Below, in pieces: positions 8,094-15,983 of a DNA stretch of 64,000 nt. The notes below the pieces were generated by a model that was not told where the DNA came from, searched no databases, and saw only the letters and a program-made list of their open reading frames with translations. Origin of the DNA: Nocardia grenadensis NBRC 108939 (lineage in GTDB: Bacteria > Actinomycetota > Actinomycetes > Mycobacteriales > Mycobacteriaceae); assembly GCF_001613445.1 (NCBI RefSeq), contig NZ_BDCJ01000004.1, forward strand, positions 170,316-234,315. The letters are read 5' to 3'. A program made the translations under genes and the position numbers. Numbering within the stretch: position 1 is the stretch's first letter; each line of letters starts with the position of its first letter.

Positions 8094-9611
8094 TTGTCCG
8101 TGGACCGACGCGACGGAAATTCCGGGACAGACGTCGAACAGCCCGGCGACCAGGCCCGGCCCCGTGCGGCCGCCGAACGATTCGCCGTCCGGAGCGCCGC
8201 GGGGTTGCTCGCAACGATGGGCGCCGGGATCGGGTTCGGACTGCTCACCGCGCTGGTCCGGGTGCGGTGGCAACCCTTGCAGGCCGCGGATCAAGCGGTC
8301 GCCGACCGGGTGACCGCTGTCGTCGCCGAGCACGCGATCCTGCGCGATATCCTCTTCGCCGTCACCGATCTCGGCGCGACGCTCACGTTGACCGGGGTGC
8401 TCGCCGTGGGTGCGCTCTGGCTGCTCCTGCGTCGTCTGTGGCGGCCGGCCGTGCTCGTAATACTCACCGGCGCGGGCGGATTGACCCTCAACCCCGTGGT
8501 CAAAGAGCTCGTCGCGCGGCTACGGCCGGTGGTGGAAACCCCGGTCTACCGCTCCGACGGGTGGAGCTTCCCCAGCGGGCACGCCATGAGTTCCCTGGTG
8601 TGTTACGGCATTCTCCTCCTGGTTTTCGCACCCGTCCTGCACACGAGAGCCCGGCGCGTGGTCACCGGGTGCGCGCTCCTGCTCGTGGCGGCCGTCGGGC
8701 TCAGCCGGATAGCGCTGGGCGTGCACTACCTCACCGATGTCCTCGCGGGGTGGCTGCTCGGCTCGCTGTGGCTCACCGCGATCACCGCCGCGTTCCATCG
8801 CTGGCGTGGTGACGCCGGGCTCGGCCATACGGGCCCGCTGCCCGGCGACGTCGGGCCGGACGAGCGAGACGACCTCCGGCCGGTCCCGGACCGGCACGCC
8901 CCCACGATGCCGCATCCATGGCGCGGGCTCGGCGAGCTCGCAGTCGCGTGGGTTCTGCTCGTGGGACTGCTCATCGGGATCGGCAAGCTGGTAGACCTCG
9001 GCGGAAACGGCAGTATGCTCGCCCGCTGGGATCACGGTGTCGTGACCGCACTGGCCGCGCACCGCGATCCCGCTCTCACCCCCGTGCTCGATGTGTTCGG
9101 CGAAGTCGGCAACACCATCGCGGTCGTTATCGTCGCCCTGGTCATCGCCGTTCTCGCGGTGGCGGTCCTGCGCAGCCGGCGACCGATGTTGTTCCTCGGC
9201 GTCGCACTGCTGGGCGAGGTCACGCTGTTTCTCACCGCCTCCGCCATCGTCGACCGCGCGCGACCCGACGTCACCCCGCTCGATCCCGCACTGCCGCCGA
9301 CCTCGAGCTTTCCGTCCGGACACCTCGCCGCGTCCCTGACCCTCTACGCGGGCAGCGCCGCACTGCTGTGGTACTCCACCCACCGGCGGCCGTATCGGCT
9401 GCTCGCCGCGGCGCTGCTCCTGATCCCCGCCCTGGTGGCGGCGCAGCGACTGTATTCCGGTGCGCACCACCCCACCGACCTCCTCGGTTCGGTGCTGCTG
9501 GCATCGATATGGATCACGGTCTCCTGGTGGGTCGTCCGGCCGGTGCCGGCGCGCGCGACTACCCGCGAAGTTTCAGCAGCAGGTAGGCCGCCATGGACGG
9601 GCCGTCGGTGA
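8094..9611 (+). CDS. Integral membrane protein with two tandem PAP2 phosphatase domains
   Basis: This protein of about 505 residues carries two complete PAP2 phosphatase units with at least 12 membrane segments in total. The first has KELVARLRP, FPSGHAMSS and SRIALGVHYLTD, i.e. all three motifs with both catalytic His and the Asp. The second has VDRARPD, FPSGHLAAS and QRLYSGAHHPTD; the leading Lys of its first motif is not evident. PAP2 enzymes dephosphorylate lipid phosphates such as undecaprenyl pyrophosphate or phosphatidic acid. TTG 8094 was chosen because AGGAGG lies 7 bases upstream; the frame stays open far upstream without family resemblance. It overlaps the convergent Nudix gene by 53 bases. 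Confidence 0.8.
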   Translation: MSVDRRDGNSGTDVEQPGDQARPRAAAERFAVRSAAGLLATMGAGIGFGLLTALVRVRWQPLQAADQAVADRVTAVVAEHAILRDILFAVTDLGATLTLTGVLAVGALWLLLRRLWRPAVLVILTGAGGLTLNPVVKELVARLRPVVETPVYRSDGWSFPSGHAMSSLVCYGILLLVFAPVLHTRARRVVTGCALLLVAAVGLSRIALGVHYLTDVLAGWLLGSLWLTAITAAFHRWRGDAGLGHTGPLPGDVGPDERDDLRPVPDRHAPTMPHPWRGLGELAVAWVLLVGLLIGIGKLVDLGGNGSMLARWDHGVVTALAAHRDPALTPVLDVFGEVGNTIAVVIVALVIAVLAVAVLRSRRPMLFLGVALLGEVTLFLTASAIVDRARPDVTPLDPALPPTSSFPSGHLAASLTLYAGSAALLWYSTHRRPYRLLAAALLLIPALVAAQRLYSGAHHPTDLLGSVLLASIWITVSWWVVRPVPARATTREVSAAGRPPWTGRR

Positions 9612-10089
9612 GCACCCCGGTGCGCAGCATCGCCTCCACCTCCGACTCGGGGAACCACCGCTGGCGCATATCCTGTTCGGTGTGCTCACGATTCGGCTCG
9701 CCGGGCGTCAGCTCGGTCGCGAGGAACACGTGACAGCCCTCCCCGGTCATCGCGTTCGCGCAGTGCAACCGGCCGAGTCGTTCCAGCCGGCCCGCCGTGA
9801 ATCCGGTCTCCTCGGCGAGTTCGGCCGCGGCCAGTTCCTCCGGGCTACCGGTCACGCCCTCGGGGAAGGCGCCGGACGGGAACTCCCACGACCGGGCCCG
9901 CACGGGATAGCGGTACTGTTCCACGAGGTGGAAACCGCCGTCATCCCACGGGATGACGAGCGCGAAATCGGGTTTGTCGATCACCGAGTAGAGCCCGGGT
10001 GACCCGTCCGCGTGCTCGATCCGGTCCTCGCGCAGCGATAACCACGGATTCCGGTAGACGACCCTGGACGACAGCGTTTTGATGGACAC
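9559..10089 (-). CDS. Nudix hydrolase, ADP-ribose pyrophosphatase-like
   Basis: The protein of about 176 residues begins like ADP-ribose/NDP-sugar pyrophosphatases (SSRVVYRNPWLSLREDRIEH) and has the strand pair FALVIPWDDGGFHLVEQYRY. The Nudix box is GAFPEGVTGSPEELAAAELA followed by EETGF; the Arg of REU is Ala, as in some family members, but the EE metal ligands remain. It likely cleaves ADP-ribose or a similar sugar nucleotide. GTG 10089, preceded by GGAGGA, is preferred to the longer frame start at 10119. Its 3' end overlaps the PAP2 gene on the other strand by 53 bases. Confidence 0.8.
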   Translation of the reverse strand: MSIKTLSSRVVYRNPWLSLREDRIEHADGSPGLYSVIDKPDFALVIPWDDGGFHLVEQYRYPVRARSWEFPSGAFPEGVTGSPEELAAAELAEETGFTAGRLERLGRLHCANAMTGEGCHVFLATELTPGEPNREHTEQDMRQRWFPESEVEAMLRTGVLTDGPSMAAYLLLKLRG

Positions 10090-10126
10090 TCCTCCAGTGT
10101 CGCGCCTTGTCTGTGCCACCGTCCGG

Positions 10127-10357
10127 TCACCGGCCGTGACGATTTTCGTGCTTCCGGCTCGCAGCGGCTCCGCGCCGGCGCAGTTCTGTTCGCTCCAGCC
10201 AGGTGTAGACCGCGTCGTACCCGGCGATACCGAGCGCGATCGATCCGAGAAGTCCGGTGATCACCGTGGCCGGGATCAGGCCCAGCATTCTGCAGAGCAC
10301 GGCGGCGACCACGAACCCGATACCGACTACGAGGTTCCACTTCCCGATGCTGCCCAT
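10127..10357 (-). CDS. Small membrane protein with two transmembrane segments
   Basis: This 76-residue protein starts at ATG 10357 with GGTGGAG close upstream. Two hydrophobic segments are seen: NLVVGIGFVVAAVLCRM (about residues 8-24) and LIPATVITGLLGSIALGIAG (about 27-46). A basic, Arg-rich cytoplasmic tail follows (ERTELRRRGAAASRKHENR). No family is recognised. It lies 38 bases upstream of the Nudix gene on the same strand and may be co-transcribed with it. Confidence 0.55.
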   Translation of the reverse strand: MGSIGKWNLVVGIGFVVAAVLCRMLGLIPATVITGLLGSIALGIAGYDAVYTWLERTELRRRGAAASRKHENRHGR

Positions 10358-10640
10358 AACTCCACCGTCTCTCCGGGCGGTGTAGGCACCCGGTTCGAAG
10401 CCGCTCTCCGGAAACCTGTACCGCATCGCTCTTCGTTCGTCGAAGCCGTTGAGCACAATCGACAACGCGGACCGGCACTCTTGTCCCCGTCGCACGAATC
10501 TGCGGCCCGACGACGAAAGTCGTCACCGTTGCGGAACCGGAGCGCAATCCTCTTCGTTGCCTTGGTGTCCGCGGATGGCAAGACCCCCGGTATGGGGTCG
10601 GGCACAGGCATCAGACACGGTGTAATCCTCGGCCGCCGTG

Positions 10641-10667
10641 GGCAACACAACCATAAATAGTGTTGCC
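10641..10667. promoter_or_regulatory. Inverted repeat upstream of the methyltransferase, probable operator
   Basis: GGCAACAC and GTGTTGCC form perfect 8-base arms separated by 11 bases (AACCATAAATA), 60 bases before the methyltransferase start. The AT-rich spacer could be part of a promoter. A dimeric regulator site is the simplest reading; the regulator is unknown. Apart from this repeat nothing was seen between 10358 and 10727. Confidence 0.5.
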
Positions 10668-10727
10668 GTGTTACATTCGAAAGGGCCCCCAGAGGGCGAC
10701 CGTTCGGTATGTGATGGAGGCGCGATA

Positions 10728-11612
10728 ATGACCGATACCGCCCTCTCGCTCGGTGTTCGGCCCCGCGGTGTTCAGCCGGTCGGCGCGGACACCGACCGGC
10801 CCAGCATCCCCCGCGCCTACGACTACAGCCTGGGCGGGAAGGACAACTACGAGGTGGACCGTTCGGCCTTCGAACGGATCCGGCGAACCGCGCCCCGGCA
10901 GGGCGATGTGCACGTCACGAACCGACGCTGGCTGACCCGTGCCGTGCGATCGCTGGCCGAAGGAGCCGGGGTCCGGCAGTTCCTGGATCTCGGTGCCGGA
11001 CTGCCCACCCGCGATCCCCTTCATGTCGTCGCGCAGGAATGCGGACGCGGCGATGTGGAATTCGTGTACATCGACAACGACCCGCTCTGCGTCGCCCACG
11101 GCCGGGCGATATTGGAGCGCAACGAGAACACCCATTACCTTCCCGGCGATCTCACCGATCCCGCCGCCACAGTGGACAGGGCCGGCCGCTACCTGAACCT
11201 GCGGCAGCCGATCGCGGTCCTGTTGGGTGCGGTGCTGCACCACCTCGCCGACGACGACGATCCAGCGGGCGTCGTGGCGCGGTACATCGATCTGCTCCCG
11301 GCCGGTTCGTATGTGGCGATCACGCACTACTGCGATCCCGGCCCCAGTCGTCCCGAACTCCACGAGCTGGCCCGGGAACTCGAACGGTACATGCAGGAGG
11401 AATTCGGTTCGGGACGGTACCGCAGCCCGGAGCACATCCGGGGATTCTTCGGCTCGCTGGACCTGGTGGAGCCGGGGCTGACCCCGCCGGACGAATGGTG
11501 GCCGCAAGGGCCACCGGTCCGGGTCGCGGCACCCGAAGAACACCTCATCCTGGGTGGTCTCGGACGGAAACCGGGGCGCTACCTCGAACCGCTCCGGCTG
11601 GTCCGCCGATAA
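10728..11612 (+). CDS. SAM-dependent methyltransferase, DUF574 (PF04672) family
   Basis: This 294-residue protein matches the actinobacterial S-adenosylmethionine methyltransferase family DUF574: RPSIPRAYDYSLGGKDNYEVD near the N-terminus, the glycine loop FLDLGAGLPT, the acidic EFVYIDNDPLCVAHGRA that would bind the ribose, and AVLLGAVLHHLADDDDP. Streptomyces and Nocardia carry many paralogues whose substrates are unknown; some accompany regulatory conservons. ATG 10728, with GGAGG 7 bases upstream, was chosen over an earlier in-frame start. It stands alone between a palindrome-bearing promoter and the STAS gene. Confidence 0.85.
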   Translation: MTDTALSLGVRPRGVQPVGADTDRPSIPRAYDYSLGGKDNYEVDRSAFERIRRTAPRQGDVHVTNRRWLTRAVRSLAEGAGVRQFLDLGAGLPTRDPLHVVAQECGRGDVEFVYIDNDPLCVAHGRAILERNENTHYLPGDLTDPAATVDRAGRYLNLRQPIAVLLGAVLHHLADDDDPAGVVARYIDLLPAGSYVAITHYCDPGPSRPELHELARELERYMQEEFGSGRYRSPEHIRGFFGSLDLVEPGLTPPDEWWPQGPPVRVAAPEEHLILGGLGRKPGRYLEPLRLVRR

Positions 11613-11818
11613 GCCTCCCGGCGCTTCCTCAGCCGGGGCCGCTCCGAACCAACACCGCTGCCCCGCGTGGTACCGCATCGCAACAGGCGCCCGTCACTCA
11701 TCACACCCGGCGGCGACCAGGGCGCGTAGGGTGGGGTGACGGGTGCACATTTGCCTTGAGACTCCAGGGTCGGCCCGGCCACGATGCAGTAATGCATCTC
11801 GACTGATCCAGGTCTTTT

Positions 11819-12397
11819 ATGAAGCCAACCAGTTTTTCCGCCGTACCTCGCGGCCCCGCCGCACCGTCGTCGAGAACGCCCGACGACCAGCTGACCTTCC
11901 GGACTCTCCGGCGTGGCGAAATCGTCGTTCTGGCCGTCCGCGGCGAAGCGGACGCGTTCACCCTGCGCCTATGGCGGCAGCGGGTGCGCGAAGCCGCCGA
12001 CAGCGCTACCACCGGATGTGGCGCGCTGATCATCGATGCCACCAGGCTCGATTTCCTGTCGTTGTGCACACTGGGGGCCTTGGCGGCAGACGCGGCGGAC
12101 TACCGCCGCGTCGGTGTGGAGATATGCCTGGTGACCGGTAACCCGAGCCTCGCGCGTCTCGCCCGCATCGACCCCCATACCGCCGGCCTGCCCATCCGGT
12201 CCACCGTCGTCGCGGCGGTGACCGCGCTGCGGCCGGAGACCGCGACGGTCGGGCCGGGCCGGTCTCGAGCCCCGCTCATCACCCGGGGCGAGCCGGGAAT
12301 CGACCGGCCCGCTTATCTGGCTGGCCAGATCGTTCCCGGACACACGGCCGGAATCCCGGACGCTGTGATCGGTGCGGCCACACCGCGCCGCCGCTAG
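11819..12397 (+). CDS. STAS-domain protein, anti-sigma-factor-antagonist-like
   Basis: Residues about 25-130 form a STAS domain: GEIVVLAVRGEADAFTLRLW is the usual first strand-helix, and LIIDATRLDFLSLCTLGALA holds the phosphorylatable Ser (DFLS) used by SpoIIAA/RsbV-like antagonists. A C-terminal extension of about 60 residues has no known domain. Such proteins release sigma factors of the SigB/SigF type from anti-sigma kinases; sigF is about 21 kb away in this window, so a link is only possible. A strong terminator hairpin follows. The ATG has only a weak upstream AGG. Confidence 0.75.
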   Translation: MKPTSFSAVPRGPAAPSSRTPDDQLTFRTLRRGEIVVLAVRGEADAFTLRLWRQRVREAADSATTGCGALIIDATRLDFLSLCTLGALAADAADYRRVGVEICLVTGNPSLARLARIDPHTAGLPIRSTVVAAVTALRPETATVGPGRSRAPLITRGEPGIDRPAYLAGQIVPGHTAGIPDAVIGAATPRRR

Positions 12398-12419
12398 TTC
12401 GCATTCCGTTCGACCTGCA

Positions 12420-12456
12420 CCCCGGCCGGGGACCACGGTCTCCGGCCGGGGTTTTT
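12420..12456 (+). terminator. Rho-independent terminator after the STAS gene
   Basis: Arms CCCCGGCCGG (12420-12429) and CCGGCCGGGG (12442-12451) pair perfectly around a 12-base loop and are followed directly by TTTTT, 22 bases after the STAS stop codon. Confidence 0.85.
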
Positions 12457-12595
12457 CACGCCTCCGGCCGGGCGAGCACCATCACACCGGTGCCCCGACG
12501 TAGGGTGGGAGGCGGGCGTGGCCACCGGCAGACGCACGCGGCGACGCCGCCGGCCGAGGATGGGTCGGCACCTGCTGCGGAAGGTATCCCCGACC

Positions 12596-13339
12596 ATGGC
12601 GACCAGCACACAACCCGGTGACGGCACGTCGGACACCGCCGAGCGGTCCCGGATACCGGCGGACCTGGCCGAGCGATTGGGCGGTCCGGCCCGGTACCTG
12701 GAGTCCCGGACGGATGTGAAGGACACTCTGCAGGGCATTGTCGATACCGCGGCGGGTACCGTGCCGGGCGCGGCGTACGCGGGCATCTCGGTGATCACGC
12801 GGCGGCGGACGATGGAGACACTGATCGTCTCGGCGGCGCTGGTCGAGGAGATCGACCGCGCCCAGATCGAGTTCGAGCAGGGGCCATGTCTCAACGCGCT
12901 GTACGAACGCCACACCGTGGCACTCCCCGATACGGCCAGTGAGAAACGGTGGCCACGATTCGCCGCGCGCGCCGCCGACCTCGGCATCGGCAGTATGCTG
13001 TCGTTCCAGCTCTATGTGCTCGGCGATGATCTCGGCGCCCTCAATCTGTACGCGCAGGTGCCCCGCGCCTTCGGCGCCGACTCCGAGCGGGTGGGACGGC
13101 TCTTCGCCGCCCACGCCGGCGTGGCGATGGCCACCGCACAGCAGGTTTCGCAGTTGAAGCACGCCATCGACACCCGCGACCTGATCGGTCAGGCCAAGGG
13201 CATTCTCATGGAGCGGCACAAACTGACCGCCGAACAGGCCTTCGCCCTGCTGGTGCGGGCCAGCCAGCACAGCAATACCAAGCTCACCGAAGTCGCCTCC
13301 TACCTCTGCCGCAGCGGCGAGTTGCCCACCGGCCGGTAG
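12596..13339 (+). CDS. GAF-ANTAR domain transcription antiterminator/regulator
   Basis: The protein of about 247 residues has a GAF domain over residues about 30-165 (TVPGAAYAGISVI, FEQGPCLNALYE, SMLSFQLYVLGDDLGALNLY) followed by an ANTAR RNA-binding domain with LIGQAKGILMERHKLTAEQA and TKLTEVASYL. GAF-ANTAR proteins bind nascent RNA hairpins and control elongation in response to small ligands or redox state, and are abundant in mycobacteria and Nocardia. ATG 12596 was chosen because the longer frame from 12518 adds only a low-complexity Arg-rich leader. It follows the STAS terminator, so it has its own promoter. Confidence 0.85.
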   Translation: MATSTQPGDGTSDTAERSRIPADLAERLGGPARYLESRTDVKDTLQGIVDTAAGTVPGAAYAGISVITRRRTMETLIVSAALVEEIDRAQIEFEQGPCLNALYERHTVALPDTASEKRWPRFAARAADLGIGSMLSFQLYVLGDDLGALNLYAQVPRAFGADSERVGRLFAAHAGVAMATAQQVSQLKHAIDTRDLIGQAKGILMERHKLTAEQAFALLVRASQHSNTKLTEVASYLCRSGELPTGR

Positions 13340-13400
13340 TGCGGGCCGGAGGTACGCCGCGTCGTGGCCCTGTGCACCGGACCACAATCCTTCAACCACA

Positions 13401-13434
13401 CTGAAGGCACTGTTAAGCTTCAGGCCACCTGAAG
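13401..13434. promoter_or_regulatory. Repeated CTGAAG/CTTCAG half-sites, probable operator
   Basis: Three half-sites lie in 34 bases: CTGAAG (13401), CTTCAG (13418) and CTGAAG (13429). The last two form a perfect 7-base inverted repeat, CTTCAGG-CCA-CCTGAAG (13418-13434). They end 18 bases before the start codon of the membrane-protein/rhodanese pair, a position suited to a repressor. The regulator is not encoded next door. Confidence 0.5.
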
Positions 13435-13452
13435 GCCTAGAGGGAGCTGTTC

Positions 13453-13896
13453 GTGCACAACCTGCTGCTGTCGGTCCATGTCCTGTCCGCGATCGTTTTC
13501 ATCGGAGGCCCGGCTGTGGCCACCAGTCTGTTCCCCCGCTACGCGCCGGTGTCCGGAACCGTCGCGGCGGCGACGGAACGTCATCACGCCGTCGCCGCCG
13601 TCCTGCACCGGATCACCGGCACCTACGCCCGGCTCGGCCTGATCGTGCCCGCTGCCGGCATCGCCCTCGCGATCCTCCAGAACCGCCTGGGCGAGATCTG
13701 GATCACCATGGCGCTCGTTCTCACCACATGCGCTGCGGCGGTCGTTATGACGATGATCCACCCGATGCAGCGCCAGGCCCTCGATACGCCCGACGACGGG
13801 CAGCGACTGCGCACTCTCGGCATGATCACCGGCGGCTACAACGTGCTGTGGCTCATCGTCGTGGTGCTCATGATCGTGCGCCCCGGCGCCTCCTGA
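13453..13896 (+). CDS. Four-helix integral membrane protein (DUF2269-like)
   Basis: This 147-residue protein has four membrane segments: about residues 2-22 (LLLSVHVLSAIVFIGGPA), 58-78, 84-103 and 125-143. The N-terminal HVLSAIVFIGG with a His in the first helix and the helix layout resemble the DUF2269/DUF2214-type predicted integral membrane proteins. Function is unknown. The start is GTG 13453 with GAGGGAG upstream. It lies 57 bases before a rhodanese gene, and the pair is preceded by an operator-like repeat, so they may form a small regulated operon for sulphur or redox stress. Confidence 0.65.
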   Translation: MHNLLLSVHVLSAIVFIGGPAVATSLFPRYAPVSGTVAAATERHHAVAAVLHRITGTYARLGLIVPAAGIALAILQNRLGEIWITMALVLTTCAAAVVMTMIHPMQRQALDTPDDGQRLRTLGMITGGYNVLWLIVVVLMIVRPGAS

Positions 13897-13953
13897 CCCG
13901 GCACGACCGGCGACGAGGTCACCGTGCCGACCACCCAAACGAAATGAGGACCG

Positions 13954-14301
13954 ATGAGCATTCGCCACTACCTGTACCGCGCACCTTCTCTGTCGGCGCG
14001 AGAGGCGATCGACGCCGTCCGCGACGGAGCGCTGATCGTGGATGTGCGTCGGATGTTCGAATGGAATCGCACCCACATTCCCGGCGCGCTCCACCTACCG
14101 CTCGAACAGATGACGACAGGATGGGAACAACTGCCCGACGATCGGCTGCTGATCACCTTCTGCACCGGCGGCCTGCGGTCCTACGGCGCCGCGAACCTAC
14201 TCGTCGACCACGGCTTCGAGGCCGTGAACATGTCGGGCGGCCTGATCGAATGGCGGGCCGCCGGCGGCGCGCTCGAGGCGGGTGGGCTACCGGGCCGGTG
14301 A
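13954..14301 (+). CDS. Single-domain rhodanese (sulfurtransferase)
   Basis: This 115-residue protein is one rhodanese domain. DGALIVDVRRMFEWNRTHIP is the usual N-terminal signature, with HIPGALHLPL next, and the active-site loop CTGGLRS holds Cys70 as the persulphide carrier; NMSGGLIEWRAAG is the C-terminal signature. It would transfer sulphane sulphur or detoxify cyanide or sulphide. GAGGA precedes the ATG by 4-5 bases. It follows the membrane-protein gene closely and is likely in the same transcript. Confidence 0.85.
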   Translation: MSIRHYLYRAPSLSAREAIDAVRDGALIVDVRRMFEWNRTHIPGALHLPLEQMTTGWEQLPDDRLLITFCTGGLRSYGAANLLVDHGFEAVNMSGGLIEWRAAGGALEAGGLPGR

Positions 14302-14643
14302 CGGCCGCCGCTCCGAAGACGGGAGTGTCCCGCGGCGAGACCTCGAACACCCCGCCCGGCCGGCACCGAAAATCAGCAATCGAGCGGCCACCACATTCTT
14401 ACCCTGTACGGGCCGAACCCATTCCCATCGACTCCAGCACTTGCGCAGGTGAGCCGGAATATTGTGCGATTTCCGTGGGTCGAACTGCCAACGTTCCGCA
14501 AATTTCCGACATGCGCATTCTCTGTCAACGGTGGTTAAGTTCTCGTTGTTCGTCTCCTCTCACAGCCCGGAAAGTGATCGAATGTTCTGTACCGGAGGAG
14601 AAAAGGAAATATCGTCCGGGCCCATGCCCAGGAGGTTGTCACC
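14302..14643. other. AT-richer upstream region of the 407-residue hypothetical gene
   Basis: No gene is supported. The 14450-14620 part is AT-richer than the surroundings and probably carries the promoter for the gene starting at 14644. No clear repeat was found. Confidence 0.4.
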
Positions 14644-15867
14644 GTGACCGAGACCAGCGGCGCCACGCTGCGTCCGTCCAGACTGGACCGGTTGGTCCAG
14701 CTCGACGAGAACGAGGAACTGTCCGTCGAAGACGTGCGGTCCGCAGCGCGCGAGCTAGGTCTGGCGGAGGGACAACTTCAGCAGTGGCTGACGGTTCACA
14801 GAGCGCGGCGTACTCCGCCCGCGCCGGCGGTGGTCCCGGAAGCCGCCACTCGCATCATGGGTTACCGCGACGGCGAACACCGGGACCGGATCTCCGAAGT
14901 CGTACTGACCACCGGTGACGATGTACTGCCCCGGATACCGGACAGCGATGTCACCACATTTCGCGCCGACGCCCACCGCGAGCTGACCGCCTCGGAATTC
15001 GCCCGCCTCGACGCGGTGTACACCGAAGGTATCGAGGCGGCCTGTCGCCGACTCACCGCGCACACCGGCCGCCCGTGCACGCACCACCACCCGGACGGCG
15101 CCGCCGCGGCCGCACCGTTCGGTGGCCCCGGCGCCGCCGGATACCTCTCGGGCGCCCGTCCCGGGTTTCCCGAGACGAACCACCCCGGCGATCGGCGCGA
15201 AATCCTCGGGCTGTACCGGTTTCTCGGCGAACTCGCCTGCGGCAGTCCGGGCCGTGGACACACCGTGGCCCGGCTGCGCGGGGCGCAGGCCGGCTTCCTA
15301 CTGCACGGTATGCGATTGGAACTGCCGCCCGACCTCAACTATTCGGTGGGCCCGGGGTTGACCACAGCGCGCATCGAGGACAGCACCATCGACAGGATCC
15401 GCCAGCGCACCACGAACCCGGTCGACGCGGCGGCGCTCGCCACGGTGTTGTGTACCGGCGCCACCACAGTGGAACTCGGCTCGGTGCCGTGTACGGGGCT
15501 CAGCCGCGACGGGCTCGTCTTCACCGGGCCGATCGGTTACATGCAGGCCGCGGACCTGTACGTATGGGTTCTGCCGAGTCCGGTGCGGACGCTGCTGCAC
15601 GAGGCCCGCGCGTACCAGGAAGCCCGCCCCGAGCCCGCGCCGAGACTGTTCGCCGGCGGCATCGGCGGTGCCGGTCGCCGCCTGCGCCAGACCGCCGCGC
15701 GGTGCGCGGTGACAATGCCGGACCTCCATCACTGGCACCACAGCTGGATTCGCGGGGCCGGGTTGCTGCGGGGGGTCGACTCACCGGAGCCCGCGCGCAA
15801 CACCGATATGTTGTTCGCGCTGCGGCTCTGCCCGGATCCCGCGCCGCCGCGGAGTCGTTCGGTCTGA
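14644..15867 (+). CDS. Hypothetical protein, 407 residues, possible HTH-like N-terminus
   Basis: The start is GTG 14644 with AGGAGG 8 bases upstream, and codon usage and GC are normal, so this is probably a real gene. Residues about 25-50 (LSVEDVRSAARELGLAEGQL) look like a short helix-turn-helix or helical hairpin. The rest is rich in Ala, Gly, His and Arg. A His-rich CTHHHPDG near residue 140 and HHWHHSWIRGAGLL near residue 365 could bind metal, or the latter could be a very worn echo of a tyrosine-recombinase HxxR box; neither is established. No membrane segment or signal peptide is seen. I do not recognise the family. Confidence 0.5.
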   Translation: MTETSGATLRPSRLDRLVQLDENEELSVEDVRSAARELGLAEGQLQQWLTVHRARRTPPAPAVVPEAATRIMGYRDGEHRDRISEVVLTTGDDVLPRIPDSDVTTFRADAHRELTASEFARLDAVYTEGIEAACRRLTAHTGRPCTHHHPDGAAAAAPFGGPGAAGYLSGARPGFPETNHPGDRREILGLYRFLGELACGSPGRGHTVARLRGAQAGFLLHGMRLELPPDLNYSVGPGLTTARIEDSTIDRIRQRTTNPVDAAALATVLCTGATTVELGSVPCTGLSRDGLVFTGPIGYMQAADLYVWVLPSPVRTLLHEARAYQEARPEPAPRLFAGGIGGAGRRLRQTAARCAVTMPDLHHWHHSWIRGAGLLRGVDSPEPARNTDMLFALRLCPDPAPPRSRSV

Positions 15868-15983
15868 TACCGCGGCGATACGATTCGCCGCCCGGCCGTG
15901 GGCGGCCGACAGGCGCAGCGGGCCGGACGCGCCGTGTCGGCGTTCGAGAAAGTCCCGGACGCCGCCGATGCCCACGGGAGTGG

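Noticed and set aside
10391..10402. GGTTCGAAGCC as a tRNA T-arm
   Set aside because: No acceptor stem, D-arm or anticodon arm could be built around it.
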